NCBI GenBank assembly: GCA_022749755.1
Contig: CM040441.1
Span: forward strand, 23,251,475 to 23,315,474
From: Azadirachta indica
Lineage: Eukaryota > Streptophyta > Magnoliopsida > Sapindales > Meliaceae
DNA: 64,000 nt
Direction: 5' to 3'
The notes below the pieces were generated by a model. The model was not told the origin of the DNA, searched no databases, and saw only the letters and a list, made by a program, of their open reading frames with translations. Position numbers and translations under genes: made by a program. Within the stretch, counting starts at the first letter, position 1; every line of letters starts with the position of its first letter. Positions 1 through 11,458 of the stretch are shown here, piece after piece.

Positions 1-263
1 TTATCTTGAACTGTGAGATCAAATTCTTGAAATAGTAGAATCCACCTAATCAATCTAGGTTTAGCATCCTTTTTTGAAAGAAGATATTTTAATGCTGCAT
101 GATCACTAAAAATCACAATGGGTGAGCCAATAAGATAAGATCGAAATTTATTCAATGCAAATACTACTGCAAGTAATTCCTTTTCAGTGGTAGAATAATT
201 CATTTGAGCACTATTTAAGGTTTTACTAGCATAGTAAATCACATAGGGTTTCTTGTCCTTTCG
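1..263 (-). pseudogene. pol: Athila-like RNase H domain, partial
   Basis: Continues the RT frame after an in-frame stop near 266. Conceptual reading gives [12 protein letters not shown], then [13 protein letters not shown] and [13 protein letters not shown], the usual Ty3/gypsy RNase H blocks. Residues visible include the E of EKELLAVV and the D of SDHAAL. The domain would degrade the RNA strand of the RNA:DNA hybrid during reverse transcription. It is cut by the window edge. Confidence 0.85.
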
Positions 264-1337
264 TTATCCTAAAACAGCTCCAACAGCATAATCGCTAGCA
301 TCGCACATGATTTCAAAAGGTAAAGTCCAATTTGGAGGCTGCATGATAGGAGCAGATGTTAGCATAGTTTTAAGTTTGACAAAAGTTTCTTGACATGACT
401 CAGTCCACTCAAAGAGAGCATCTTTTAATAAGAGATTGTACAATGGTCTTGATATGACACTAAAGTCTTTGATAAATCTTCTATAAAAACCAGCATGTCC
501 TAAAAATGATCTAACATCTTTAACAGACTTAGGAACAGGTAAATTGACAATTAATTCAATTTTAGATTTATCTACTTCAATTCCTTTTGATGAGACAATG
601 TGACCAAGCACAATACATTTTGTGACCATGAAATGACATTTTTCCCAATTAAGCACAAGATTCTTTTCTTCACACCTAATCAAAACTTTTTCCAAGTTAG
701 ATAAACAATCATCAAATGAATCACCAAACACAGAAAAATCATCCATGAAAATTTCAAGAAATCGTTCAACCATATCACTAAAAATACTAAGCATGCATCT
801 CTGAAATGTAGCTGGTGCATTACACAATCCAAATGGCATCCTTTTATATGCAAAAGTTCCAAATGGACAAGTGAAAGTGGTCTTTTCTTGGTCTTCAGGT
901 GCAATTTCAATTTGGTTATACCCAGAATACCCATCTAGGAAACAATAAAATGCATGTCCAGCTACCCTTTCTAACATTTGATCCATGCATGATAACGGGA
1001 AATGGTCTTTCCTAGTCATTGAATTGAGTTTCCTATAGTCAATGCACATTCTCCAGCTAGTAATTGTTCTAGTTGGAATTAATTCATTATTTTCATTTTT
1101 GACTGCAGTAATTCCAGATTTCTTAGGTACAACTTGTGTAGGACTTACCCATGTGCTATCAAAAATAGGGTAAATGATCCCTACATCTAAAAGCTTGAGA
1201 ACTTCATTTCTCACTACCTCTTTCATATTAGGATTCAGCCTACGTTGCATTTGTCTAGATGATTTGGCATTATCTTCCAAATATATCTTATGTGTGCAAA
1301 TCAAAGGACTAATTCCTTTTATGTCAGCTATTGTCCA
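264..1337 (-). pseudogene. pol: Athila-like reverse transcriptase
   Basis: The open stretch 264-1304 encodes about 346 residues spanning nearly the whole RT. Visible blocks in order: RRLNPNMKEVV, GIIYPI, WVSPTQVVPKK, WRMCIDYRKLN, FYCFLDGYSGYNQI, TTFTCPFGTFAYKRMPFGLCNAPATFQ, FMDDFSVFG (catalytic Asp pair) and LGHIVSSKGIEVD. The catalytic residues look intact. An in-frame TGA at about 1336-1338 separates it from the protease/linker and another near 266 separates it from RNase H. It copies the element RNA to cDNA in the cytoplasmic particle. Ancestrally it is part of one Gag-Pol polyprotein, so the methionine at 1304 is not a real start. Confidence 0.9.
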
Positions 1338-1978
1338 TCATAAAGCATATTTATGCAATTTTAGAATTTCGAGCAACTTACATTCTTGAAGAGCACTGAG
1401 TTTAGAAGAAATTATCACTGGAAAAGTTTCATTAGCACCCAAGAAAGCATATTTGAGGTCAGATGGTAATGGTTTCAATTCAAGTTTTGGTGGTTGAACA
1501 CTCGATGGCATCGGTTTATCAGCTCGTTGAGGTAAGTCTTCAAATTTTGGTCTCCATCCATTAACTTCCAAAACCTGAGAAGATTTTAAAAGAGAATAAA
1601 TATGAGACACTTCAAAATTTTCATCAAAATTGAAATCATTGCAACCATTTAAACAAGCATCCAAGGGATCAGAAAAAGATGAAACATTAAAGTAGTCATG
1701 AACGAGTTCCTCGATATAACTAATTTCATGCATGTCATCATTTTCACTAGGTTGCTTGCAAATATTAAACACATTCATTTCCAATGTCATGTTTCCAAAG
1801 GATAATTTTAGAACTCTATTTCTACAATTGATTATTGCATTAGATGTAGTAAGAAATGGACGTCCTAATATGACAGGAATTTGGGTGCTTGAGCTAGAAA
1901 CAGGTTGTGTGTCTAAGACAATAAAATCTACAGGAAAGTAAAATTTATCTACTTGGACTAACACATCCTCAAGTATTC
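1338..1978 (-). pseudogene. pol: Athila-like protease C-terminus, linker and RT N-terminus
   Basis: Open from 1964 down to 1338. It contains the protease flap/terminal block IPVILGRPFLTTSNAII and a low-conservation linker, then LKPLPSDLKYAFLG, which begins the RT N-terminal extension. A TGA just upstream (about 1979) separates it from the protease active-site half. The reading resumes directly in frame, so that stop is a point mutation, consistent with CGA to TGA. Confidence 0.85.
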
Positions 1979-1979
1979 C

Positions 1980-2876
1980 TCATGGTATTTTCACAGAACG
2001 ATCAGCAAGTTGAAGTGTTGTAGAAGTAGGTTTAAGCTCACCTAAACCTAATTGCTCATACACTGAATATGGCAACAAATTAACACTTGCACCAAGATCA
2101 AGTAAAGCATGGTTTATCCTAAAGTTTCCAATTACACAAGAAATGGTGGGACAACCAGGATCTTTATATTTTGGTGGAGTGTTATGTTGAATAATCGAAC
2201 TAACATTCTCAGTTAAAAATGCTTTCTTTTGAACATTAAGCTTCCTTTTAACAGTGCATAAATCTTTCAAAAATTTGGTATAAGAAGGAACTTGCTTAAT
2301 TGCATCTAACAAAGGAATGTTAATTTTGACTTGCTTAAAAAGTTCAAAAATTTCAGAATTTTGGTTCAACTTTTGAATTGGTTGCAATCTTTGAGGAAAA
2401 GGAGCAGGGATAGGGCATTTTTTAACATCACACATCTTAGGTTCAACATTATTTTCCTCACTCACTAATTTTAATGGTTCTTTAGGTTCAATCTCTTTCA
2501 AAGAAATGGTTTTATCAATGACCTTACCACTTCGGAGAGTAGTGATGGAGTTGGCATTCTCGTGCTGTGTGCCATTTGAGCTAGAATCACTTACATAAAA
2601 TTGACCCGTTGGATTTGGCTGTGGTTGAGCAGGAAATTTACCTTTCTCTTGACTGCGCAAAGCTGAGGTCAATGTTAAAAGTGTATTCTTGATATCATTA
2701 ATGGCTTGTGATGTTTGATTGTTTATGCTTGTTTGCCCTTGCATGAATGTTTGCAATGTTTCCTCAAGAGTTTTCAAATGTGGTGAATGGTATGATGGAA
2801 AATTTGAAGGTCTTTGAGGTGGTGGATGGGCATGATTATCATTTCTCCAACTAAAAAATTTGGGTGATTTCTCCAT
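1980..2876 (-). pseudogene. pol: Athila-like Gag C-terminus and protease active site
   Basis: About 298 open residues. The N-terminal third is a Pro/Gln/Ser-rich Gag tail (HAHPPPQRPSNFPSYHSPHL, then a Gln- and Thr-rich stretch). The C-terminal third is the aspartic protease start, with CPTISCVIGN and LLDLGASVNLLPYSVYEQLGLG, where D-x-G-A is the active-site motif. It overlaps the preceding Gag frame by about 100 bases in another phase: NPGWRNHPNF is read in the Gag frame and SWRNDN continues here. This indicates a one-base frameshift near a homopolymer at about 2855-2865 rather than a true overlap. Confidence 0.85.
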
Positions 2877-4024
2877 CCAGGATTGTATGTTTCAAAATAT
2901 GGAGAATTAGAGGAAAAAGGCTTTTTGAAGGAATTCATAGAATTTGCTTGGTCATGCAACACTTCTTTAAAAATAGGAATATTTGGACAATCTTGACTGG
3001 AATGTCCTATGACTTCACAAATTTCACAAATTTCATCATTATGCACAGATTTGACCTCTTTAACTTTCCTTAATTCTATGGCTTCAATCTTTCTCGTTAA
3101 ATTTGTAATTCTAGCACTTAGATCATTTTCTTGACTCAAATTATATTTACCCCCATTAGAACTAGTCATATTAGATCTAATTGAATTTTCAGAGGAACAA
3201 GTGGTTTGCCAGGATTGAGAGTTCTCAGCTAAATGATCTAAATACTCTAAAGCTTCTTCTGGGTCTTTGTCTAAAAATTCACCATTACACATTGTTTCAA
3301 CAAATTGTTTTGTCTCTGGTGTTAATCCTTCATAAAAGAAACTTATCGTACGCCATTTTTCAAAACCATGGTGTGGGCATGAATTCAACAAGTCTTTAAA
3401 TCTTTCCCAACATTGAAAATATGTTTCATTTCCTTTTTGACAAAAATTTTGAATTTGTCTCTTGAAAGCATTCGTTTTATGTATTGGAAAAAATTGCTTT
3501 AAAAACTTGGTTTGCATTTCTTGCCATGTGCCTATAGATCTAGGTCTTAATGAATTAAGCCATGTTTTTGCTTTATCTTTTAAAGAAAAAGGAAACAATT
3601 TTAGCTTAATTATTTCTTCACTACATGTTTGATCCATAAATGTGGCACACACTTCCTCAAATTCTTTCAAATGTAAATAAGGACTCTCAGACTCTAAGCC
3701 ATGGAAATTAGGAAGTAAAGGAATCATACCGGGCTTAAATCTGAAGTTATTTGCATTAAGCGAAAAAATAAAGCATGAAGGAGATGAATTTCGAGGAGGT
3801 TGCAAATATTCACGCATAGTTCGAACATAATGATTTTCATTTTCTCCACGTATACTTTCATTTTCAGCCATAGTGTTAATTGTGTGTGAGTTTGAAGATG
3901 AATCAAACAAATTTCCAAAGGAGGTTTCAGAATTACCTTTCACCAATCGATGAGAATGAGGATCACGATACCGATACCATCCAAGCATAAAAATAACAAT
4001 AATAATAATAATAAGAAAACACAA
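2774..4024 (-). pseudogene. gag: Athila-like Gag
   Basis: Open for about 416 residues. The central part has the retrotransposon Gag fold signature (LKLFPFSLKDKAKTWLNSL, TWQEMQTKFLKQFFP, FQCWERFKDLLNSCPHHGF, ISFFYEGL). Near the C-terminus is one CCHC zinc knuckle (CEICEVIGHSSQDC). Gag forms the cytoplasmic particle and the knuckle binds element RNA. The frame breaks near 2860 and continues in the next entry. The start is uncertain: the first methionine (4024) precedes a low-complexity ATT repeat, and MAENES near 3872 is another candidate. Confidence 0.88.
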
Positions 4025-4358
4025 TACAATAAAATGTCAGCACAATAAAACAAATAAAAAAAAAGAAAAGAGGTGGTATAACCTTCCTCTTAATAAAATT
4101 ATTGTAAATGAAAATAACAACACATTACGTAATAGAAAAAATTAAGAAAGGTGGCAAAGCCTACCATGAACAAAAATTAGGTGGTATATGTAGAACCAAC
4201 CATAATGTAAAAATAAATGGGCGGCTGAGCCTCCCAATAAAAATAAATAACAACAAGTAAATTAAAAAATATATATATTGAAGTTAGAGTTAGAGTTAGA
4301 GGTTAAAGTTAGTAAAAGAAAATTAAACAAGAACTAGTAAACTTTATACAAACCGTAT
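4025..4358 (-). other. Athila-like leader, no gene seen
   Basis: About 330 bases between the primer site and Gag. It is A/T-rich with simple ATT and A tracts and short repeated phrases ('ggtggtataacc', 'ggcggctgagcc'). It is the untranslated leader. I see no coding frame. Confidence 0.7.
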
Positions 4359-4376
4359 TCCCCGGCAACAACGCCA
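4359..4376 (-). other. Primer binding site, tRNA-Asp type
   Basis: On the minus strand this reads TGGCGTTGTTGCCGGGGA. It matches the canonical plant tRNA-Asp complement TGGCGCCGTTGCCGGGGA except for two C-to-T changes. It lies a few bases inside the LTR end, as a minus-strand cDNA primer site should. A tRNA-Asp PBS is usual for Athila elements. Confidence 0.9.
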
Positions 4377-4382
4377 AAAACT

Positions 4383-5781
4383 TGCTACAACTTAAAGGTT
4401 GTAACTCCCAAGTATAGGTTGTCTCAAGTAATAAAGTTCGGAAGTCCGAGTGTCGGTCCACAGGGAATATGTTATATTAAGTCTACAAGTCCAAAGTTCT
4501 AAATATTATAAATTCGAATATTCTAATGGAGTGAATTTGCTTATTGTCAAATTTAAATTCTATATCATTATATATTAGGGCATTAGGGATCCATTTTAAT
4601 GATTTGTATAGAACTTATTCTTGATCCTTTTTTTTAAAGAAAAATACAATTAAGAATCAAAAGAAGTGATCTTTAATTGGATGATGAAAACAAAACATTT
4701 AAGCACAAAGAAATCAAAAGACTTACCTTTTAGTTGATGGTGAAAAACTATAAGTTGCCTTACTCTTGATGTGTAGAAAATATCCAAGCATTCAATGTAC
4801 CATTCGTTAACAATGAATCAAGGTTTCTAACAATTCAAAATCACTTGCAAAATATAGTACTTAATCAATAAAAAGATTAACAATGAAGAACAAAAAAAAG
4901 GATCAAAGAACAAAACTATAAAATCATCAAAAGTTCACCCTTAGCCCTAATTACGAAATTAGAAATACATCATTTAATTGAAGTTCAAATTAGAACAATA
5001 AAATAGAAATGGAAAACAAAACTGATCTCCCTCCTCACTTCCACGTCTTCCTTTATATAGGTAAAACAAAAGACATTCCACATGTGTGAACATAATTTGG
5101 TCAATTTCTAATTAATCACGCTTTACCAACTTCCAACATATCTTTGACCATGAAAACCACCGAATTTCGTAAAGCATCCTTCTTCAAAGTTGTAGGTGGA
5201 TGACTCATCTTTCTAATGGTTCATATCTCGCTCTTATTTCTATTTTAGACCATGAATTGTGTTGAAAATAGGCAGAGATGTTCAAGTCGCATTTCTCCAC
5301 CGCCCTTCTAGAATGTAGCTCTTTTTGGTAACCTACCAGTTGAAATTTGAGAAAGTACAAAACAAAAAAAATTTAGATCCCTTTCTCAGCTTTCTAGATC
5401 ACCCAACCACGTAATTTTTCGTTACATATTTAGAGAGATACGGCCCAAATACAGAAGCATATTGGGCTGGTTCAAAGATGCGCTTGAGTTCTGTTGAAGC
5501 CCAATTTCGTCCCATTAATTGCTCGAACTGGCCCAACCTTTGGCTTACAAAGTTGTGAAATGATGAGTTTATGTTTGTTTAGCTTAAGAATCGTATCAAT
5601 TGATAATTTGGATTGAAAGATACGCTCATTATACAAAAACTGCGCAAAACTAACTATTTAGTCCAATTCATGTTTTACAATTCAATATAAAGGAATATGC
5701 TTCATTATTGGGGAATAGAAGGACATTATTAAGTGTAAATCATAATATTTCTCTTGATAAACCTACACTTTTAAACATTCA
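4383..5781 (-). repeat. Athila-like 5' LTR
   Basis: On the plus strand it begins TGCTACAAC (4383) and ends TTAAACATTCA (5781); on the element strand it runs TGAATGTT...GTTGTAGCA, so it has TG/CA ends. The length is 1399 bp, in the Athila range. A TATA box (TATATAAAG on the minus strand, about 5052-5060) lies inside. To its right the sequence becomes CH1 pol at once. The matching 3' LTR is outside the window, so the target duplication cannot be checked. Confidence 0.8.
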
Positions 5782-6277
5782 TCACTCAATTCCTCAAATT
5801 TGAGGTAAACCGAAGGCACCTTTTCAGAAAAGACATCCTTGAATTATTGTAAAAGAAATATAATATTGCTCGACAAAGATTCGGCAAGATCGTTAGTATA
5901 AAAAAAGTTCTCTTTGTACATAAATACTATAAGGAGCCATTCATTGTGAAAGTAAAGCTCTCTTGATCTCACTTTTTTTTGCAATGAAATTGTATTTTTC
6001 CTCTCTCTCACACATCAATGTTGCAACTCTCTCATTTTTTCTCAATCTCATTTACATTTTTGGCTTTCTCGTTTTCTTTTCTCTTTTCACTTGCTTTTTG
6101 TATCTTTAATTGGTCTTTGAGAACTTATTTTGGAGTCAGTGGTACAAGTGATATAAGTTACCTTTTGATGGTAAAAGAGTATTTATTGGTGAAACCGTCA
6201 TGTGTGACTAGTCGATTGTACTGCCATGACTTGCCCCATAGGATATGATATGCTTGCATAGGAGTTACGTCACAAAG
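5782..6277 (-). pseudogene. pol: CH1 protease C-terminus, linker and RT N-terminus (interrupted copy)
   Basis: This is the reverse complement of the CH1 segment at 32165-32610. On the minus strand it begins at the protease end, runs through a Lys/Glu-rich linker (KEN, EREE, AKKSEIKRALLSQ) and stops in the RT N-terminal extension (FSEKVPSVYLKFEELS-like). The left cut is the Athila LTR (5781) and the right cut is CH2 (6278). The rest of this CH1 upstream lies at 12601-13770, so CH2 split the copy; its remaining pol should lie left of the window beyond the Athila element. Confidence 0.85.
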
Positions 6278-7125
6278 TAATACGAACCTCGAGTATATTA
6301 AACTTGAGACCCAATATCTTTACGTATGTAAGCAACCTCTTGGAAAGTTAAATCAGATTCACCCAAGTTTGCAACCCAATTTCAACTTGTGAAATAGAAC
6401 CTTAGAATAAATACCTTCAAAGTAATTAGCTTTAATTGTAAGAACCTTGATTCAAGCAAGAATCAAAACAAGAGAAAACACTCTCAATTTTATTTCATTC
6501 GGAAAAAGTAATTCATCCCTCCATGGGAGCATGTGGCTGAATATAGAAGGTACAAGAGATAAGTAACCCTAATTGGAGTGTTTGGCCACAAAATTAAACT
6601 TATTCTAACTTAAAATAAAATAAACTGAGTTTGGGCTTAATAATTAGCGTTAACAGCCCAAACACATAACAAACTATAAATATATGTTTATAAATAAGAT
6701 TAAAATAGATAATGGGTTTGAACAGCAACTTAACCCAAACTATCACATGGAATTCGAAACTTGCATCATGATGACGATCTGATTCGAACTGCAATTAAAA
6801 GACTTGAACATGCTTGCTTAGCCTTGAGACATCATTCGGATATGGCCTTATACAAATTTGAGAAGTTGAAATCCGTAGAAACTTTAATCTTCAGGTTTTG
6901 CCTTCTTGTACTTGTGTCAATGTTACTAAGCTCTGATTATTGTCTTGAAGTCCAAGCTTGATATTTGACTCTTTCTTACACTCTTGAATTGTTGCAAGAT
7001 CATCCCACAAACCTTAAATTATCCCATTCAATGCATCTTTGAATTTCTTCATTCTTGCTCTTGTAACGGGACCATTAGGTAGCTGAATTGGATCATTGCT
7101 CTTGTGTGCATCCGTATTTGCATCA
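6278..7125 (-). repeat. CH2 3' LTR
   Basis: Reverse complement of the ~848-bp LTR2. The boundaries are set by the solo LTR2 with target duplication at 33304-34153. On the element strand it starts TGATGCAAATACGG at 7125 and ends near 6278 in CGTATTA (expected CGTATCA, so the terminal dinucleotide has decayed). The first ~110 bases still carry the pol frame. A TATA-like TATATATTC-type stretch lies mid-LTR. The upstream polypurine tract GAACGAGGGAA (7126-7136) is visible. Confidence 0.88.
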
Positions 7126-8180
7126 TTCCCTCGTTCCTTAAGATGATTCGTCCATGAATCTTCACCATCTACATCAAAAGGAGAAAGATCAGCCACATTA
7201 AAAGTTTCGTTTACAGTATACTCACCAGGACGATCCAATTTGTAAGCATTATCATTGATCTTCTTAACAACTTGAAAGGGACCATCTCCTCTTGGATGTA
7301 GCTTTGACTTCCTTTGAGTTGGAATCCTTTCCTTTCGCATATGTACCCAAACCCAATCACTAGGTCGAATACAACGCGCCTTCTTTCTATTCAAATTCTT
7401 TTGGACAATAGCACGCAATAAAGTTCCCAAAGTTCTATTCACAACTTCTATTTGACCATCAGTTTATGGGTGACAAGTAGTAAAATATAACAATTTAGTA
7501 CCCAATTTACTCCAGAAAACTTTTCAAAAAAAACTTAGAAACTTCACATCTCTATCACTAACAATAGTTTTTGAAATGCCATGCAAACGCACTACTTCCC
7601 TAAAGAACAGATTTGCAATATTAGTGGCATCATCAGTTTTATTATAAGGTATAAAATGTGACATCTTGGAAAACCTATCAACCACTACAAAAAATAGAAT
7701 CTTTCCCCTTTTTCGATCTAGGTAAACCCAAAATAAAATCCATGAAAATATTAGTCCAAGGTTCACTAGAAACAGGTAAAGGAGTATACAAACCTTGATT
7801 TAAAACTTAGATTTAGCTTGTTTGCACACAACACATCTACCACAAACTCTTTGCACATCATTGTTCATTTTAGGCCAATAGAAGTGTTCATCTAAAGTGT
7901 CTAAAGTTTTAGTAATGCTAAAATGTCCCATTAAACCACCCCCATGAGACTCTTTTACAAGCAATTCTCTCAAAGCACAAATAGGTATGTACAATTTATT
8001 TTCTTTAAACAAAAACCCATCCATTCTATAGAACTTACCATATGCAGCTTTCTCACATGCTTTGAAAATGTTAGAAAAGTCAGTATCATCATCATAAAGA
8101 GTTATAATATGTTCAAATCCAAGCATTCTTGCATCTAAAGCATTAAGTAAAGTATACCTCCTTGAAAGTGCATCAGCCAC
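7014..8180 (-). pseudogene. pol: CH2 integrase, broken
   Basis: Three open pieces. 8180-7800 holds the HHCC zinc domain (KESHGGGLMGH, CGRCVVCKQAKS). 7766-7524 holds part of the DDE core ([33 protein letters not shown] and IVSDRDVKF). 7442-7014 holds the end of the core and the C-terminus ([60 protein letters not shown]). Against the plus-strand fragment at 21800-22110, roughly 230 bases are deleted near 7390, joining KNL directly to RKKARC. The frame crosses the polypurine tract into the LTR and ends with a basic tail, GPVTRARMKKFKDALNGI. A stop also sits after KSKF (7800). Confidence 0.88.
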
Positions 8181-9760
8181 AACATTGTCTTTACCTTGTA
8201 TTTAAGCACATAAGGAAAAGTCTCAATAAATTCGACCCATATGGCATGTTGTTTGTTCAACTTACCTTGCCCTTTAATGAACTTCAAAGGTTGATGGTCA
8301 GTATGAATAACAAATTCCTTAGGCCATAAGTAATGCTGCCAATTTTCCAAAGCTCTAACCAAAGCATAAAGCTCTTTGTCGTAAGTAAGATAATTCAATG
8401 AGGCACCATGGAGTTTTTCACTAAAGTAGGCAATTGGCCTCTTTTCCTGGATAAGAACAGCCCCAATGCCCAATCGTGACGCATCACATTCAAGTTCAAA
8501 AGTATTAGCAAAGTTAGGCAAAGTAAGAATGGGTGCCTTACAAAGCTTATCTTTCAATAAAGTAAATGCATGCTCTTGTTCTTTGTTCCACTTAAAAGTA
8601 CAATTCTTTTTAATTACCTCTGTAAGGGGTGCCGCAACGGCACTAAAATCTTTTACAAACCGTCTATAAAAACTAGTCAATTCATGAAAACTTCTTACCT
8701 CACTTACCGATTTAGGAGTAGGCTAATTTTTTATAGCACTTACCTTCTCTTCATCAACTTCAATGCCTTGAGCACTTACCACAAAACTTAAAAACACAAT
8801 TCGATCTAAACAAAAAGAACACTTTTTAAGGTTAGCATATAACTTTTCTTCCCTCAAAATATCAAGTACAGCCCTTAAATGTTCTACATGTTCATTCGAA
8901 TTTTTGGAATACACAAGGATATCATCAAAGTATACAACAATAAATTTTCCAATTAAATCTTTCAAAACATGGTTCATAAGCCTTATGAAAGTACTAGGTG
9001 CATTAGTTAAACCAAAAGGCATAACTAACCATTCATATAGACCATATTTTGTTTTGAATGCAGTTTTCCACTCATCACCCTCTCTCATGTGAATTTGATG
9101 ATATCTACTTTTCAAATCAATTTTGCTAAAAATAGTAGAACCATAAAATTCATCAAGCATATCATCTAGCCTAGGAATAGGATGGCGATACTTTACCGTA
9201 ATGTTATTAATTGCACGACAATCAACACACATACGCCAAGAGCCATCTTTCTTAGGTACCAACAGAACAGGAATAGCACATGGACTCATACTTTCTCTAA
9301 CATATCCCTTGGTTAACAACTCTTCAACTTGCCTTTGAAGCTCCTTTGTCTCCTCGGGATTACTCATATAGGCTGGTTTATTTGGAATTGAAGCTCCAGG
9401 AATGAAATCGATCTGATGCTCGATACCCTTAATGGGCGGCAATTCATTGGGTACCTCATCGGGAAAAACATCTTCATAAGCTTGTAAAAGAGAAACAAAT
9501 GCAGTAGGCAAAGAAGTATTAATGTCATTAGTGTTTAAGTAAAGTTCCTTGTACATAAGTACAAGTATACTTTTGTTAGAAAACCAAGCCGCCCTAATAT
9601 CACTCCTTTTTGCATAAAAGCTCACTTGTTTCTTTTTACACTCAATTATTTCTTTTTCCTCCACTCTTTTTCCCTCATTTGAATTCTGCCCCTCTCCATT
9701 CGAACTCACTTTTTTTTTCTTTCTCATTATTTTTGCCACTCTTTTCTTTTGAAAACTCAC
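8135..9760 (-). pseudogene. pol: CH2 reverse transcriptase and RNase H
   Basis: 9760-8723 encodes a Lys/Glu-rich linker and then [69 protein letters not shown] (catalytic YFDD intact) and [16 protein letters not shown] where a Trp is expected (IKN-stop-PTPKS, near 8722) ends this piece. 8680-8135 encodes the RT connection and RNase H ([73 protein letters not shown]). A frameshift near 8190 leads to integrase in another phase (MADALSRRY). Confidence 0.9.
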
Positions 9761-10475
9761 CCTCCTTTGTTACACCTTTACTCACTCTTTTTTTCTCACT
9801 CTTGTTTTCTCTCTGACTTTGCATTCTTCTAAGCTCATCTTCATAAACTTCTTTAGGTGAAAGTGATACAAGAGTAATTTTCTTCCCATCCTTCTCAAAA
9901 GTATAATGATTTGTAAAACCATTATGTAACACCCTTTTGTCAAATTGCCAAGGGCGTCCTAACAAGAGATGACCAGCATGCATGGGCACTACATCAAACA
10001 ACAACTCATCTCTATACTTGCCTATTTTGAAGGCAACAAGAACTTGCTTTGTCACCCTAACTTCCCCAGAATCATTAAGCCACTTCAACTTGTAAGGATG
10101 TGGATGTTTTAAAGTAGGTAACCCCAACTTTTCTACAAGAGTAGTACTAGCAACATTAGTTACACTGCCACCATCAATTATCACATCACAAACCCTATCC
10201 TTTACAAGACACCTAGTATGGAAGAGATTCTCTCTTTGATCACATTTTTCCTGTTGGACTTGCATATTCAAAACTCTTCTTGATACAAGAGCCTTACCAC
10301 TTTCAGCCATAGTAAATTGCTCATCTCCTTCTTCATCACTTGCATCTTCAAGAGGTGGCATCGTCTCTTGTTCATTCTCCTCTTCACTAGCTAAATAGTA
10401 CTCTCCCTCAAGTATGAATATGGTTCTTTGATTTGCGCAATCCCACTTGTAATGTCCTACACCTTGACATTTCAA
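9675..10475 (-). pseudogene. pol: CH2 zinc knuckle, protease and linker
   Basis: Opens with CCHC-like MKCQGVGHYKWDC, then an acidic spacer (EENEQETMPPLEDASDEEGDE). The aspartic protease follows: HTRCLVKDRVCDVIIDGGSVTNVAST with D-G-G active site, LGLPTLKHPHPYKLKWLNDSGEVRVTKQVL and the flap end LLLGRPWQFDKRVLHNGFTN. A Lys-rich tail then shifts frame at about 9750 to join RT. It would cleave the polyprotein inside the particle. The first Cys-x2-Cys cysteine lies at the frameshift from Gag near 10480. Confidence 0.88.
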
Positions 10476-11458
10476 ATATTTAATATTTCTGGTGTTAATA
10501 ATATAATCAAGCTTACCCTTATCTTTGCTTGGGTTGGATGTTTTGGGAAACTCTTTGGATTCGATTTTAGGCTTGAATGATGAAGCCTTATCATCTTTCC
10601 CCCAATTTGATTTGAATGAAGAAGTATAGGAGGAAACTGACTTGTACGACCTCTCTTTTTCAGTTGCTTCTCAACTTTCAATGCAAGGTGAAACAAGTCT
10701 TCTAGCTCCATATATGGCTGCAATTCAACCACATTAGAAATCTCCTTGTTCAAACTATTGAGGAATCTTGCCATTGTAGCTTCATTATCTTCCTCTACAT
10801 TTGCTCTTATCATTGCTACCTCTATCTCCTTGTAGTATTCCTCAACACTCTTAGACCTTTGAGTGAGATTTTGAAGTCGATTATACAATTCTCTATAGTA
10901 GTAGCTTGGTACAAATCTTTTGCGCATGATAGATTTTAGATCTCTCCACTCTTCAATGGGCCTTTCCCTATTTCTACTTTGCTTTTGCTTAGTATCATCC
11001 CACCAAGTAATAGCATAAGCTTCAAAAACAGCCACGACAAGCTTCAACTTCTCGGATTCAGCGTAGTCATTGTGATCAAACACTAATTCAATCTTCATTT
11101 CCCAATCCAAGTATGCCTCATAATCCATTCTTCCATAAAATGGTGGAATTTTCAGTTTGACCCCACTATTGTTATTGTTATTGTTTCTTGCCCTCGGTTT
11201 CACCTCTTCTTCCTCTACATTGTCATCAAGCGATTCACTATCATTAAAGCCATCATCTAATTGAGCTCTTCTTGGAACTCGCCTAGTTTGCATGGTTGGA
11301 TTAAGAGTATTAGGTGGCTGCCCCCTTGTGGCTGAAACCTCCAGCCTCTCCATTCTATCAACCAACTCTCCATATTTTCTATCCATGGCTTGCAACAACT
11401 CGATTAAGGCTTGGAATCGATCTATCTCACCTTGTGGATTTCCTGCTTGTCCACTCAT
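10472..11458 (-). pseudogene. gag: CH2 Gag
   Basis: The start at 11458 (MSGQAGNPQGE) is chosen because the plus-strand CH2 has the same Met-Ser-Gly-Gln at 59313; an upstream in-frame Met at 11470 is not shared. Order: coiled-coil-like N-terminus (LIELLQAMDRKYGELVDRMERLE), Asn-rich linker, then the Gag core (VKLKIPPFYGRMDYEAYLDWEMKIELVFD, YAITWWDDTK, SIMRKRFVPSYYYRELYNRLQNLTQRSKSVEEYYKEIEVAM, ATMARFLNSLNKEISNVVELQPYMELEDLFHLALKVEKQLK). After KRGRTSQF the phase changes near 10670 and the knuckle follows in another frame. Confidence 0.9.

Larger units (their letters stand above)
1..5781 (-). mobile_element. Athila-like Ty3/gypsy retrotransposon, 5' part (runs off left edge)
   Basis: Read on the minus strand the order is 5' LTR (5781-4383), tRNA-Asp primer site, leader, Gag, protease, RT and the start of RNase H. 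The rest, including integrase and 3' LTR, lies outside the window. Lineage rests on the tRNA-Asp PBS, the long ~1.4-kb LTR, the Gag with a CCHC knuckle and the RT text (CIDYRKLN, FLDGYSGYNQI, FMDDFSVFG), all typical of Athila. The right LTR end abuts CH1 pol sequence, so it inserted into an older CH1. The frame is broken by several stops and at least one frameshift, so it is a defective copy. Confidence 0.9.

Noticed and set aside
6018..6248. Open frame with a hydrophobic Phe/Leu-rich start, possible secreted or membrane protein
   Set aside because: It is antisense to the Lys/Glu-rich CH1 linker. The same antisense frame appears opposite every CH1 linker (14847, 32152).
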